This document shows, one piece after another, positions 32,304 to 39,716 of a stretch of 64,000 nucleotides of DNA (position 1 is the first letter of the stretch; every line of letters begins with the position of its first letter). The notes beneath the pieces were generated by a model, which worked only from the letters and a program-made list of their open reading frames with translations, searched no databases and was not told the DNA's origin. The stretch is from an uncultured Saprospiraceae bacterium (GTDB taxonomy: Bacteria; Bacteroidota; Bacteroidia; Chitinophagales; Saprospiraceae): positions 114,751-178,750 of the forward strand of contig CALIAU010000015.1 in assembly GCA_938045585.1 (NCBI GenBank), given 5' to 3'. A program made the translations under genes and the position numbers.

Positions 32304-34115
32304 ATGGCAACTTACATGGACATGGATACACTCAAATTTCTTCTTTATGAAGTCTTTGAAGCAGATAAATTGACAGAGCTCGAGAGATTTGCCGACTATG
32401 ATAAAGCATCCATGGATCTCATGCTTGATGCAGTCAAGACATCCAGTGATAAAGTGTTTTTTCCCGCCTTTAAAGAAATGGATGAACAGGCTGCACATTA
32501 TAAAGACGGTAAAGTGATTGTTCATCCTGTGGTGGGTGAAATGATGAAACTTGCTGGAGAAAATGGATGGATCGGAGCTACCTTTTCTTATGATGACGGC
32601 GGCATGCAATTACCGCATATTATTTTTAATGCTGCCAGCCATATTATAGAATGTGCTAACAATAGTATTACTGGATACATGGGCTTAACTGGAGGTGCTG
32701 CAAACTTAATTGTAAGTTTTGCTTCCCAAGAACTCAAAGACAAAATTGTCCCTCATATGATTGCTGGAAAATGGGCAGGGACCATGTGTCTTACTGAACC
32801 TCAGGCAGGCAGTTCATTATCTGATATAACAACATCTGCTACTAGAAATGAGGACGGAACGTTTAATATAAAAGGCCAAAAAATATTTATTTCAGGTGGT
32901 GATCATGAATACTGTGAAAACTTTGTTCACCTTGTAATTGCTAGAATAGAAGGTGCCCCTCCAGGGACTAAAGGAATCTCCCTATTTGTTGTTCCTAAGA
33001 TGAGAGAAGATGCATCAGGAAAACTAGAATCGAATGATGTAATAACAGCAGGTGATTTTCAGAAAATGGGGCAGCGAGGCTATTGTACAACACATCTTTC
33101 CTTCGGAGAAAAAGAAGATTGTAAAGCTTGGTTAGTGGGCGATGAAAACATGGGTCTTAGATATATGTTTAAGATGATGAATAGTGCAAGGATTGATGTG
33201 GGACTTACCGCCGCGTCTACTGCCACTGCAGCATACTATGCATCTTTACAATATGCAAAAGAACGGCCACAGGGAAGAAGAATTTTAAAAGGAGGCGCTA
33301 AGAATGTATCAGACCAACAAACATTCATAATTAATCATCCAGATGTACGTCGCATGCTAATGCTGCAAAAGTCCGTTGTGGAAGGTTCTTTAAGTTTGCT
33401 CTTAGAAGCAACCCGCTATGCGGATCTCTCTGAAGCAGGAGACGAAAGCAAACGAGAATATTATCATGATCTTCTAGAACTACTAACGCCGATTGCTAAG
33501 ACCTATCCATCTGAGATGGGACGTATTTCTATAAGTAATGGTTTACAAATATTAGGGGGCTATGGTTTCTGTACTGACTTTCCTCTAGAACAATATTATA
33601 GAGATATTCGTATTATGGCACTGTATGAAGGGACTACGGGCATCCAATCTATGGATTTGCTTGGAAGAAAACTTATGATGAAAAATGGTGCAGCCATGCA
33701 ACACCTAATGAAGGAAGTTGGCTTTACTATTAAAGAAGCCATGGAGAATGAAGATTTAAAACCTTATGCAGAACAACTAAGCGCCAAGATGCAAGAAGCA
33801 CAAGAAGTGATCATGCATTTACTGCAATTTGCGATGAAAGGTGAACACGAACGTTTTATTTCGGATGCAACCATGTTTATGGAGTACCTAAGTACTATGG
33901 TAATAGCATGGCAGTGGCTTAAAATGGCGAATGCAGCGAAGATGGCATTGCTTACTGGAAATCAAGAGTATGATACCGACTTTTACCAAAGCAAGATCCA
34001 CACAATGCGTTTTTACTTTAAGTACGAACTCCCTAAAACGCTTGGGTTAAAAGAGACCCTGATCCATCCAGAAACTCTCACTCTAGTAGAGTCTGACAAC
34101 TCTGTATTTGCGTAA
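32304..34115 (+). CDS. Acyl-CoA dehydrogenase
   Basis: The 603-residue flavoprotein catalyses the first step of fatty-acid beta-oxidation, making trans-2-enoyl-CoA. Motifs: MCLTEPQAGSSLSDI (FAD and substrate loop), KGQKIFISGGDHEY, MGLRYMFKMMNSARIDVG, and LQILGGYGFCTDFPLEQYYRD with YEGTTGIQSMD carrying the likely catalytic glutamate. The extra 130 C-terminal residues after the core are typical of the long AidB/FadE-like class with a C-terminal acyl-CoA dehydrogenase extension. The start at 32304 (MATYMDMDTLK) follows a 273-base divergent promoter region shared with the fadN operon. Confidence 0.92.
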   Translation: MATYMDMDTLKFLLYEVFEADKLTELERFADYDKASMDLMLDAVKTSSDKVFFPAFKEMDEQAAHYKDGKVIVHPVVGEMMKLAGENGWIGATFSYDDGGMQLPHIIFNAASHIIECANNSITGYMGLTGGAANLIVSFASQELKDKIVPHMIAGKWAGTMCLTEPQAGSSLSDITTSATRNEDGTFNIKGQKIFISGGDHEYCENFVHLVIARIEGAPPGTKGISLFVVPKMREDASGKLESNDVITAGDFQKMGQRGYCTTHLSFGEKEDCKAWLVGDENMGLRYMFKMMNSARIDVGLTAASTATAAYYASLQYAKERPQGRRILKGGAKNVSDQQTFIINHPDVRRMLMLQKSVVEGSLSLLLEATRYADLSEAGDESKREYYHDLLELLTPIAKTYPSEMGRISISNGLQILGGYGFCTDFPLEQYYRDIRIMALYEGTTGIQSMDLLGRKLMMKNGAAMQHLMKEVGFTIKEAMENEDLKPYAEQLSAKMQEAQEVIMHLLQFAMKGEHERFISDATMFMEYLSTMVIAWQWLKMANAAKMALLTGNQEYDTDFYQSKIHTMRFYFKYELPKTLGLKETLIHPETLTLVESDNSVFA

Positions 34116-34132
34116 AGATTTTTGACTAATTT

Positions 34133-34233
34133 GGGCGTGCCTTTTAACTTACTTGCTTACGCAGTTAAGTTAAACGTCGGGCTTTCCAGGAGTTCCGCCT
34201 GCCTTCCAAGGAACGCAGGCAGGTCCCTCACGC
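34133..34233 (+). repeat. Dispersed GGGCGT...CACGC element (copy 3) with REP-like palindrome
   Basis: Begins GGGCGTGCCTTTTAACTT, contains an imperfect TTAACTT/AAGTTAA hairpin, then CGTCGGGCTTTCC, a REP-like palindrome at 34198-34223 and the end TCCCTCACGC. It starts 18 bases after the stop codon of the acyl-CoA dehydrogenase gene. Confidence 0.75.
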
Positions 34234-34443
34234 AAAATGATGCCAGTAAAGTCTACCTGCTTGAAGGGTCAGTTTCGCACACTTTGTTTTTTTTAGTTTG
34301 ATTTACTCTTTGTACTATAGATAATTTCCTTAGCAGTGTCCAAAAAAAAATCCAACGAAGCGGAAGTTAAAAATGCTTAGCACACTTCTAATTCCCTACT
34401 CGCTGGATCGGAATCATCAACATTTACGTTTACTTAATTCATA

Positions 34444-34539
34444 TTAAGCATTCGGCAAAAGATCGTTTTCGGCTAGTCCAATTGTTTGAGCTGCTGCCCA
34501 AAGAATAATAAATAGACTTGTAATCGTTACTGTAATCAT
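34444..34539 (-). CDS. Possible 31-aa hydrophobic peptide
   Basis: The frame encodes MITVTITSLFIILWAAA followed by QTIGLAENDLLPNA. One membrane-spanning segment (residues 4-20) would place it in the inner membrane. There is no convincing promoter (only TACATTTT upstream) and no recognised family. It is included as a candidate only, because the region is otherwise gene-free and the frame resembles small Bacteroidota membrane peptides. Confidence 0.25.
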   Translation of the reverse strand: MITVTITSLFIILWAAAQTIGLAENDLLPNA

Positions 34540-35116
34540 AGTTGAAACATTTATTGGTTAGAAAAATGTATTTTGTAATTACCGCTTTCGGTCCTTACTT
34601 ATATATATCTATATATGCCTTGAAGTGTTGCATCGTGACCTCTCTTTCTATATTATTAACAAAATATTTAGAAAAAAGTTAACTACCTGACATATTGAAA
34701 AGCACATAATTCACTTTGTTCATGGACCCATTCTATCTTATAAAATGAAGCCAATTTGTATTCGTAGAAGGAATGCAACTACTCATCATTTCCTTTCTAT
34801 CTTTTATCGATAAAACAGAAATGTATTTCTTGTTAATAAGAGAAGGGAAACACATTTCCCTTCTCAAAAAAAATCTGCTATGAGAGCGAGATTATTAAAA
34901 TGTATTTTATATCTCTTCTCATCTACCTCCTAACATCTTACAATCACCCTTATATGTTCTTATGCGGGTGTAGGTAAACAAAAATCTACAATGTTTTTAA
35001 AATTAATTTTGAGGGAGATAAGTGTTTTCAGAAAACTAATGTTAGAATATGTAAAGAAAATCGGTCTATCGGAAACATTTTGTATTATCGCAACGTTTCT
35101 AAAAACCTATACGTTA

Positions 35117-35128
35117 ACTAACGTTAGT
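35117..35128. promoter_or_regulatory. Palindrome ACTAACGTTAGT upstream of ssrA
   Basis: A perfect 12-base palindrome 35 bases before the tmRNA gene. Its half site resembles the ACTAAT/ATTAGT half sites in front of paaE (36234-36271), but the spacing between halves differs, so a shared regulator is uncertain. Confidence 0.3.
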
Positions 35129-35162
35129 ATTCTATGAAGAAGAATACTTAAATTGACACTAT

Positions 35163-35548
35163 GGGGCTGACTTTGGTATCGACAGGAAAGAATACGGATA
35201 AGTAAGCATGCAGGAGCAGTAATCAATTACTCCTTTAACAAATAGTGATTACAATATTAATTGGCGACAACAGATTCGCATTAGCTGCCTAATTTAGAAT
35301 TAGCAAAAGCTTTTTGCACTCGATAGTGGATATCTGATAAACTATCCTAGTGTATAATGACCGTCATGCTTCGCGCTGACACTCAGGTTGCTAGAGTAAA
35401 CGCTTCGTGTACTCTTTAAGATTAGAAGATAAGCCGATAGTTGCTTGCTTGTACAGCTGCTAGACGTCGAAAATTTAAGAACAAGCTAAGCATGTAGAAA
35501 GCATATGCGGGCTTTCTCTGGACCCGGGTTCGACCCCCGGCAGCTCCA
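35163..35548 (+). ncRNA. ssrA: Transfer-messenger RNA (tmRNA)
   Basis: tmRNA rescues stalled ribosomes and tags the unfinished protein for degradation. The 5' end GGGGCTGACTTTGGTATCGACAGG and the 3' end with the T-arm GGGTTCGACCCCCGGCAGCTCC are diagnostic; GGGGCTG at the 5' end pairs with CAGCTCC at the 3' end to make the acceptor stem. The tag reading frame at 35263-35292 is GGC GAC AAC AGA TTC GCA TTA GCT GCC TAA, giving GDNRFALAA. The gene does not encode the terminal CCA (ACTAA follows), so it would be added after transcription. A strong terminator follows at 35551. Confidence 0.97.
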
Positions 35549-35550
35549 CT

Positions 35551-35588
35551 AAAAAGCACTCTTAGGCTATGGTTTAAGAGTGCTTTTT
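35551..35588 (+). terminator. Intrinsic terminator of ssrA
   Basis: AAAAAGCACTCTTA (35551-35564) pairs perfectly with TAAGAGTGCTTTTT (35575-35588), 14 bp, followed by further T residues. Confidence 0.9.
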
Positions 35589-35653
35589 TTCTTCCTAGAA
35601 TTTCAAGCACAAAGAAAACAGCTAGATGTTGTAAATCCTTCTTATTTTACGCC

Positions 35654-36220
35654 ATGCTTTCTAAAAAAGCCCAAATATTTAATGCAGCAGCAACTCTTTT
35701 TAGACAAAAAGGCTATGCCGCCACCTCTATGCAAGACATTGCAGAAAAGATGGATATGAAAGCAGCAAGTCTTTATAATCATATCGATTCTAAACAAGAA
35801 TTGCTCCGTACCATTCTGATGGATGTCGCAAATGATTTTATTGAAGGCATGGCAGCGATAAAATCATCCGCCTTACCCAGCAATGAGAAACTCAAGGAAT
35901 TGATCAGTCTACATGTACGGCTTACAATCGCCAATCCTGATAATATGGCTTTGCTGATAGGTGACTGGACCCATCTAGATGAAACACACAAGAAAAATTA
36001 TCTTTCCTTGCGAGATAATTATGAAAATGATTTTAGAAAAATTCTCAAGCAGTGCATGAAGGAAGGCTATCTTAAAAAGGTCGATTTGGAAATTGCTCTG
36101 TTCTCCATATTATCTACTCTACGATGGACCTATAGCTGGTATTCTAAACAAAAAAACCGCAGCCAGCTAGATTTAGAAGCAGACCTGTACAAGTGTCTCA
36201 TTGAAGGTTTGAAAAAATAG
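35654..36220 (+). CDS. TetR/AcrR-family regulator, probable repressor of the paa operon
   Basis: The 188-residue protein has the TetR DNA-binding domain at residues 5-52 (IFNAAATLFRQKGYAATSMQDIAEKMDMKAA is split here into the helix ending FRQKGYAATSM and the recognition helix AASLYNHIDSKQELL). The remaining helical part should bind the ligand, perhaps phenylacetyl-CoA by analogy with PaaR-type regulators, which is inference. It lies directly after ssrA and 51 bases upstream of paaE, in the same direction. The gap to paaE carries an AACTAAT/ATTAGTT palindrome, a good candidate operator. Confidence 0.85.
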   Translation: MLSKKAQIFNAAATLFRQKGYAATSMQDIAEKMDMKAASLYNHIDSKQELLRTILMDVANDFIEGMAAIKSSALPSNEKLKELISLHVRLTIANPDNMALLIGDWTHLDETHKKNYLSLRDNYENDFRKILKQCMKEGYLKKVDLEIALFSILSTLRWTYSWYSKQKNRSQLDLEADLYKCLIEGLKK

Positions 36221-36233
36221 TGCTTGTTTATTT

Positions 36234-36271
36234 AACTAATAATCATTAGTTTTATACTATCAACCATTAGT
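36234..36271. promoter_or_regulatory. Candidate TetR operator in front of paaE
   Basis: AACTAAT (36234-36240), AATC, ATTAGTT (36245-36251) is an 18-base perfect inverted repeat. A third half site ATTAGT at 36266-36271 abuts the paaE ATG. The location between the TetR gene and the operon it precedes supports local regulation. Confidence 0.5.
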
Positions 36272-37342
36272 ATGGCTAAAGATTTTTATACCGTACGAGT
36301 AAGTGACATACATCGCAGTACTGACGACTGCGTTGTGGTTTCCTTTGATATTCCTGCAGAACATAGAGAACATTTCCATTTCAAACAAGGGCAATACATC
36401 AATCTAAAAGCTACTATAAATGGGGAAGAGATTATTCGTTCGTATTCCTTATGCACTTCTCCTTTGGACCAGAAATGGTCTGTTGGAATTAAAAAAATAA
36501 CAGATGGACGCTTTTCAAGTTTTGCCAATGATGTCCTTAAAGTTGGAGATACTTTAGATATCATGCCTCCTGATGGTAAATTCTACGTGGAAACAGATCC
36601 AAACCAAAAAAGAAATTATGTGGCCTTTGGAGCAGGGAGTGGTATCACACCTTTACTTTCTATCATAAAGACACATCTAATATCAGAACCAAAATCGACC
36701 TTCAAGTTGTTTTACATAAACAAAAATTCTTCTTCAATCATTCTAAAAGAAGAACTAGAAGGACTGAAAAATAGATTCATGGATCGTTTCGAAATATTCT
36801 ACTTCTTAACTAGAGAACATAGAAGTGTCGAACTGTTTAATGGTAGATTAGATGAGCAAAAATTGGAAACGATATTTAAGACGATTTGTAGCACAGAAAC
36901 CGTAGATCATTATTTTTCTTGTGGTCCAGAAGCAATGATCTTATTAGTTGAAAAATTTCTAATAGGAAAGGGAGTCGATAAAGCTAAAATCCACTTCGAA
37001 CTATTTGGAACGGTGGAGCGCACAGAAGAGAAAAAACAAATTGCTGCACAGTTACAAGGAAAGCAATCAAATATCACTATTTTAGAAGGAGGCAAAAGTC
37101 TACAGTTTGATATGGAAACAGGATCAAATAATTTATTAGACCAAGCCATGTTTAATGCTGCAGACTTACCCTACGCTTGTAAGGGTGGAGTATGCTGTAC
37201 TTGTAAAGCAAAATTAGTCGAAGGAGATGTAAAAATTTTGGTTAATTATGGTTTAGAAGAGGAAGAGATTGACGCAGGCTATATATTGACTTGTCAAGCG
37301 ATTCCTGTGAGTGAGAAGGTAGTGGTAGATTTTGATGGGTAG
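36272..37342 (+). CDS. paaE: 1,2-phenylacetyl-CoA epoxidase, reductase subunit PaaE
   Basis: PaaE moves electrons from NAD(P)H to the diiron epoxidase PaaAC. The 356-residue protein has an FAD domain (about 5-105, with RSYSLCTSP), an NAD(P) domain (about 110-235, FGAGSGITPLLSII and FSCGPEAMI) and a C-terminal plant-type ferredoxin domain (about 265-356). The 2Fe-2S ligands are in YACKGGVCCTCKAKL plus a fourth cysteine in LTCQA. Unlike the E. coli order paaABCDE, paaE is first in the operon here. It is followed by a heptamer array and an inserted IVP-like gene before paaA. Confidence 0.95.
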   Translation: MAKDFYTVRVSDIHRSTDDCVVVSFDIPAEHREHFHFKQGQYINLKATINGEEIIRSYSLCTSPLDQKWSVGIKKITDGRFSSFANDVLKVGDTLDIMPPDGKFYVETDPNQKRNYVAFGAGSGITPLLSIIKTHLISEPKSTFKLFYINKNSSSIILKEELEGLKNRFMDRFEIFYFLTREHRSVELFNGRLDEQKLETIFKTICSTETVDHYFSCGPEAMILLVEKFLIGKGVDKAKIHFELFGTVERTEEKKQIAAQLQGKQSNITILEGGKSLQFDMETGSNNLLDQAMFNAADLPYACKGGVCCTCKAKLVEGDVKILVNYGLEEEEIDAGYILTCQAIPVSEKVVVDFDG

Positions 37343-37349
37343 AGAGGGT

Positions 37350-37391
37350 TAGATGTTAGACGCTAGACGCTAGACGCTAGATGTTAGATGT
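37350..37391 (+). repeat. Heptamer array (TAGACGC/TAGATGT), left flank of IVP-like gene
   Basis: Six exact consecutive 7-base units: TAGATGT, TAGACGC, TAGACGC, TAGACGC, TAGATGT, TAGATGT. It starts 8 bases after the paaE stop codon. Its inverted counterpart lies at 37811-37838. Confidence 0.92.
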
Positions 37392-37454
37392 GGAATAATT
37401 ATAATTAGTAGTTACTTTCAATAAATTACTTCCATTAAGTTATAAAGATAACTT

Positions 37455-37811
37455 ATGCACAATTACAAAGAATTAAAGGTTTGGCAGCGATCAATGGATT
37501 TAGCGCATAGAATTTATACTATAAGCAAGCTTCTGCCAAAAGAGGAAATGTATGGATTACAATCTCAGATTAGAAGAAGTGCTGTTTCCGTTCCTTCAAA
37601 AATTGCAGAGGGTTGTGGAAGAAATAGTGACAAACAATTACTCCAGTTTTTGCAGATTGCCCAGGGGTCATTATCAGAATTAGAAACACAGTTAATATTA
37701 TTAGATAGAACACTGAATATCAAAATCGAAGAAGAAATAAAAGACGAAATTCTAGAAATACAGAAGATGTTAAGAAGCTTCCAAAACAAGTTTTCGCAAA
37801 AAAAAAACTAG
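37455..37811 (+). CDS. Four-helix-bundle protein (23S rRNA IVP/S23-like), inserted in the paa operon
   Basis: The 118-residue product matches the four-helix-bundle family first described from 23S rRNA intervening sequences (TIGR02436/PF05635). The signature is clear: YKELKVWQRSMDLA, YGLQSQIRRSAVSVPSKIAEG and FLQIAQGSLSELETQL. Members form pentameric ring-like bundles of unknown function and are often mobile-like stand-alone genes in Bacteroidota. Here the gene interrupts the paa operon between paaE and paaA and is bracketed by inverted heptamer arrays that touch its stop codon. No link to phenylacetate metabolism is known. Confidence 0.92.
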   Translation: MHNYKELKVWQRSMDLAHRIYTISKLLPKEEMYGLQSQIRRSAVSVPSKIAEGCGRNSDKQLLQFLQIAQGSLSELETQLILLDRTLNIKIEEEIKDEILEIQKMLRSFQNKFSQKKN

Positions 37812-37838
37812 CGTCTAGTGTCTAACGTCTAGCGTCTT
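37811..37838 (-). repeat. Heptamer array (inverted), right flank of IVP-like gene
   Basis: Four 7-base units on the plus strand: GCGTCTA, GTGTCTA, ACGTCTA, GCGTCTT, the reverse complement of the left array. The first base is also the last base of the TAG stop codon of the IVP-like gene. Confidence 0.9.
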
Positions 37839-37872
37839 ACATAAAACAACATTCGTCTCTAAAACTTAGAAT

Positions 37873-38823
37873 ATGAACGAGCTAAACTTAAACGAGCAGA
37901 ATTTCCAAGCAAACATTGACGCAGGCAAACGCATAGAACCAAGAGATTGGATGCCTGAAAAATATCGGAAAACACATATCCGTCAAATCTCGCAACATGC
38001 GCATTCTGAAATAGTAGGTATGTTACCAGAAGGAAACTGGATAACACGTGCACCCTCCCTTAAAAGAAAGTGCACTCTCCTTGCCAAGGTGCAAGACGAA
38101 GCAGGGCATGGCCTCTATCTATATAGTGCTGCAGAAACACTTGGCATAAGTCGCGATGAGATGTTCGAACAATTGCATACAGGTAAAGCCAAGTACTCTA
38201 GTATTTTTAATTACCCAACCCTAAGTTGGGCAGATATGGGAACCATTGGTTGGTTAGTAGACGGTGCCGCAATAATAAATCAGGTCATGTTGACAAGAAC
38301 TTCTTTTGGACCCTATGCACGAGCAATGGTTCGTATTTGTAAGGAAGAAAGCTTTCACCAAAGACAGGGCTTTGAAATACTAATGAACCTGATGCGTGGT
38401 ACAGATATCCAAAAAGAAATGGCACAAGAATCAGTGAATAGATTCTGGTGGCCGTCCCTCATGATGTTTGGTCCAGCAGACAAGGATTCTCCAAATACAG
38501 AGCAGTCCGTAAAGTGGAAAATCAAACTCAAAACAAATGATGAACTACGACAGCGCTTTGTAGATATTATAGTTCCACAAGCAGAATTCTTAGGAATCAC
38601 ACTTCCAGACCCAGAGATAAAATGGAACGAAGAAAGAGGACATTACGATTTTGGAGAAATTGATTGGGAGGAATTTTGGAATGTTGTGAAAGGGAATGGT
38701 CCCTGTAATAAAGAACGTGTAAAAGCACGTGTGGATGCGTGGGAGGAAGGAGCTTGGTTTAGAGATGCCGCGCTTGCGTATAGTGAGAAACAAAAAGGAA
38801 CTAAGAGAGAAGAACGAGCGTAA
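37873..38823 (+). CDS. paaA: 1,2-phenylacetyl-CoA epoxidase, catalytic subunit PaaA
   Basis: PaaA is the diiron subunit that epoxidises the ring of phenylacetyl-CoA. The 316-residue sequence begins with the usual family segment ([20 protein letters not shown] in the form IEPRDWMPE). Metal-binding pairs are visible as E46 (HSEIVGM), E76/H79 (KVQDEAGHG) and E159/H162 ([11 protein letters not shown]), with D131 in LVDGAA possibly aiding. The active complex also needs PaaB, PaaC, PaaD and PaaE, all encoded nearby. The stop codon is followed at once by a mini-hairpin array. Confidence 0.97.
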   Translation: MNELNLNEQNFQANIDAGKRIEPRDWMPEKYRKTHIRQISQHAHSEIVGMLPEGNWITRAPSLKRKCTLLAKVQDEAGHGLYLYSAAETLGISRDEMFEQLHTGKAKYSSIFNYPTLSWADMGTIGWLVDGAAIINQVMLTRTSFGPYARAMVRICKEESFHQRQGFEILMNLMRGTDIQKEMAQESVNRFWWPSLMMFGPADKDSPNTEQSVKWKIKLKTNDELRQRFVDIIVPQAEFLGITLPDPEIKWNEERGHYDFGEIDWEEFWNVVKGNGPCNKERVKARVDAWEEGAWFRDAALAYSEKQKGTKREERA

Positions 38824-38905
38824 TGTGAGGTTTTTGTCTTTCGCAAGCGAAAGACAGGGTTTCCGCTTCGCTGGGTATTGCACGTTGTGCTGGTATTTGC
38901 AGTGG
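38824..38905 (+). repeat. Mini-hairpin array downstream of paaA
   Basis: Starting at the paaA stop codon: GAGGTTT, then TGTCTTTCGC-AA-GCGAAAGACA (38835-38856, perfect 10-bp stem), GGGTTT, CCGC-TTC-GC-TGGG, TATT, GCAC-GTT-GTGC (38880-38890), TGGTATTTGC. The GGGTTT and TGGT linkers and 2-3-base loops match the arrays at 20883-21159 and 55776-55888. Confidence 0.8.
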
Positions 38906-38967
38906 ATATAATTAAGAGCGGATTACTTTGAGAGAAAATTTACCATTAAGGTTAAAAGTATATCGAT

Positions 38968-39321
38968 ATGGGGAATTTTAAACAATTGAAAGTTTGGCAA
39001 TATGCTAAAAATATGGCCATCGAAATATATTATTTGGTAGGGAGCAATAGGTCAATGAAAAAAGATCTAAGATTTAAAAGCCAAATAACAAGTGCAGCTG
39101 TATCCATAGCTTCTAATGTAGCAGAAGGAGATGAATTACAAACGCAAAAACAAAGTATTAAGCATTTTTATATTGCTAAAGGCTCTTGCGCAGAATTAAT
39201 TACGCAGCTCATCATTGCAAAAGAAGTATTTCAACTTGAGGAAAAGAAAGTTGATGATTTAATCAAGAATTGCGAATATTTAAGCTTAATGATATTTAGA
39301 CTTATACAGGCTAGAAAATAA
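38968..39321 (+). CDS. Second four-helix-bundle (23S rRNA IVP-like) protein, inserted between paaA and paaB
   Basis: The 117-residue product is a second member of the four-helix-bundle family: FKQLKVWQYAKNMAIEIYYL, LRFKSQITSAAVSIASNVAEG and FYIAKGSCAELITQLIIA. It is clearly diverged from the copy at 37455, so it is not a recent duplicate. It lies between paaA and paaB; only 4 bases separate its stop from the paaB start, so translation may be coupled. It has no heptamer arrays; on its left the gap to paaA holds a mini-hairpin array. Function unknown. Confidence 0.9.
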   Translation: MGNFKQLKVWQYAKNMAIEIYYLVGSNRSMKKDLRFKSQITSAAVSIASNVAEGDELQTQKQSIKHFYIAKGSCAELITQLIIAKEVFQLEEKKVDDLIKNCEYLSLMIFRLIQARK

Positions 39322-39325
39322 TTAA

Positions 39326-39715
39326 ATGAGTAAAGAAAATCAAAATACCCTTTCTCCGAAGCCAGGGGCTGAAGAAGAAAAAATACCGCAAAATCCTTTG
39401 ATCTCTGAAAGAGATCAAGAAACCCTTCGAACAAAGGCCGAATGGCCTTTATTCGAAGTCTTCGTGCGATCAAAAAATGGATTAGAACACAGACATTTCG
39501 GTTCCCTACATGCAGCGGATGCAGAAATGGCTATTGAGAATGCAAGGGACGTGTATACTAGAAGACAGGAAGGAGTAAGTATTTGGGTAGTGGAATCCAA
39601 AGTAATAACAGCAAGCAATCCTGAAAATAATGGAGAGATGTATGCGCCAGCAAAAGACAAGGTGTATAGGCATCCTACCTTTTATGATTTACCTATTGAA
39701 CTAAAACATATTTAA
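39326..39715 (+). CDS. paaB: 1,2-phenylacetyl-CoA epoxidase subunit PaaB
   Basis: PaaB is a small structural subunit that bridges PaaAC complexes. The 129-residue protein has a 30-residue N-terminal extension rich in Glu and Pro, then the family core: WPLFEVFVRSKNGLEHRHFG, DAEMAIENARDVYTRR and SIWVVESKVI. The end YRHPTFYDLPIELKHI is also typical. It is followed after one base by paaC, suggesting translational coupling. The start at 39326 lies 4 bases behind the IVP-like gene. Confidence 0.95.
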   Translation: MSKENQNTLSPKPGAEEEKIPQNPLISERDQETLRTKAEWPLFEVFVRSKNGLEHRHFGSLHAADAEMAIENARDVYTRRQEGVSIWVVESKVITASNPENNGEMYAPAKDKVYRHPTFYDLPIELKHI

Positions 39716-39716
39716 G

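Larger units (their letters stand above)
34234..35162. other. Long AT-rich intergenic region before ssrA
   Basis: No substantial gene is visible in this roughly 930-base stretch. It holds a possible 31-aa peptide frame (34444-34539), an isolated hairpin at 34840-34865 (GAGAAGGGAAA, loop CACA, perfect 11-bp stem, followed by A8), and the palindrome ACTAACGTTAGT at 35117-35128 just before the tmRNA gene. Unknown small RNAs could lie here. Confidence 0.5.

Noticed and set aside
35422..35610. Minus-strand 62-codon frame opposite the end of ssrA
   Set aside because: It is antisense to the tRNA-like domain and terminator of a clear tmRNA gene.
37350..37838. CRISPR-like interpretation of the heptamer arrays
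   Set aside because: The units are contiguous 7-base repeats with no spacers, and no cas genes are present.
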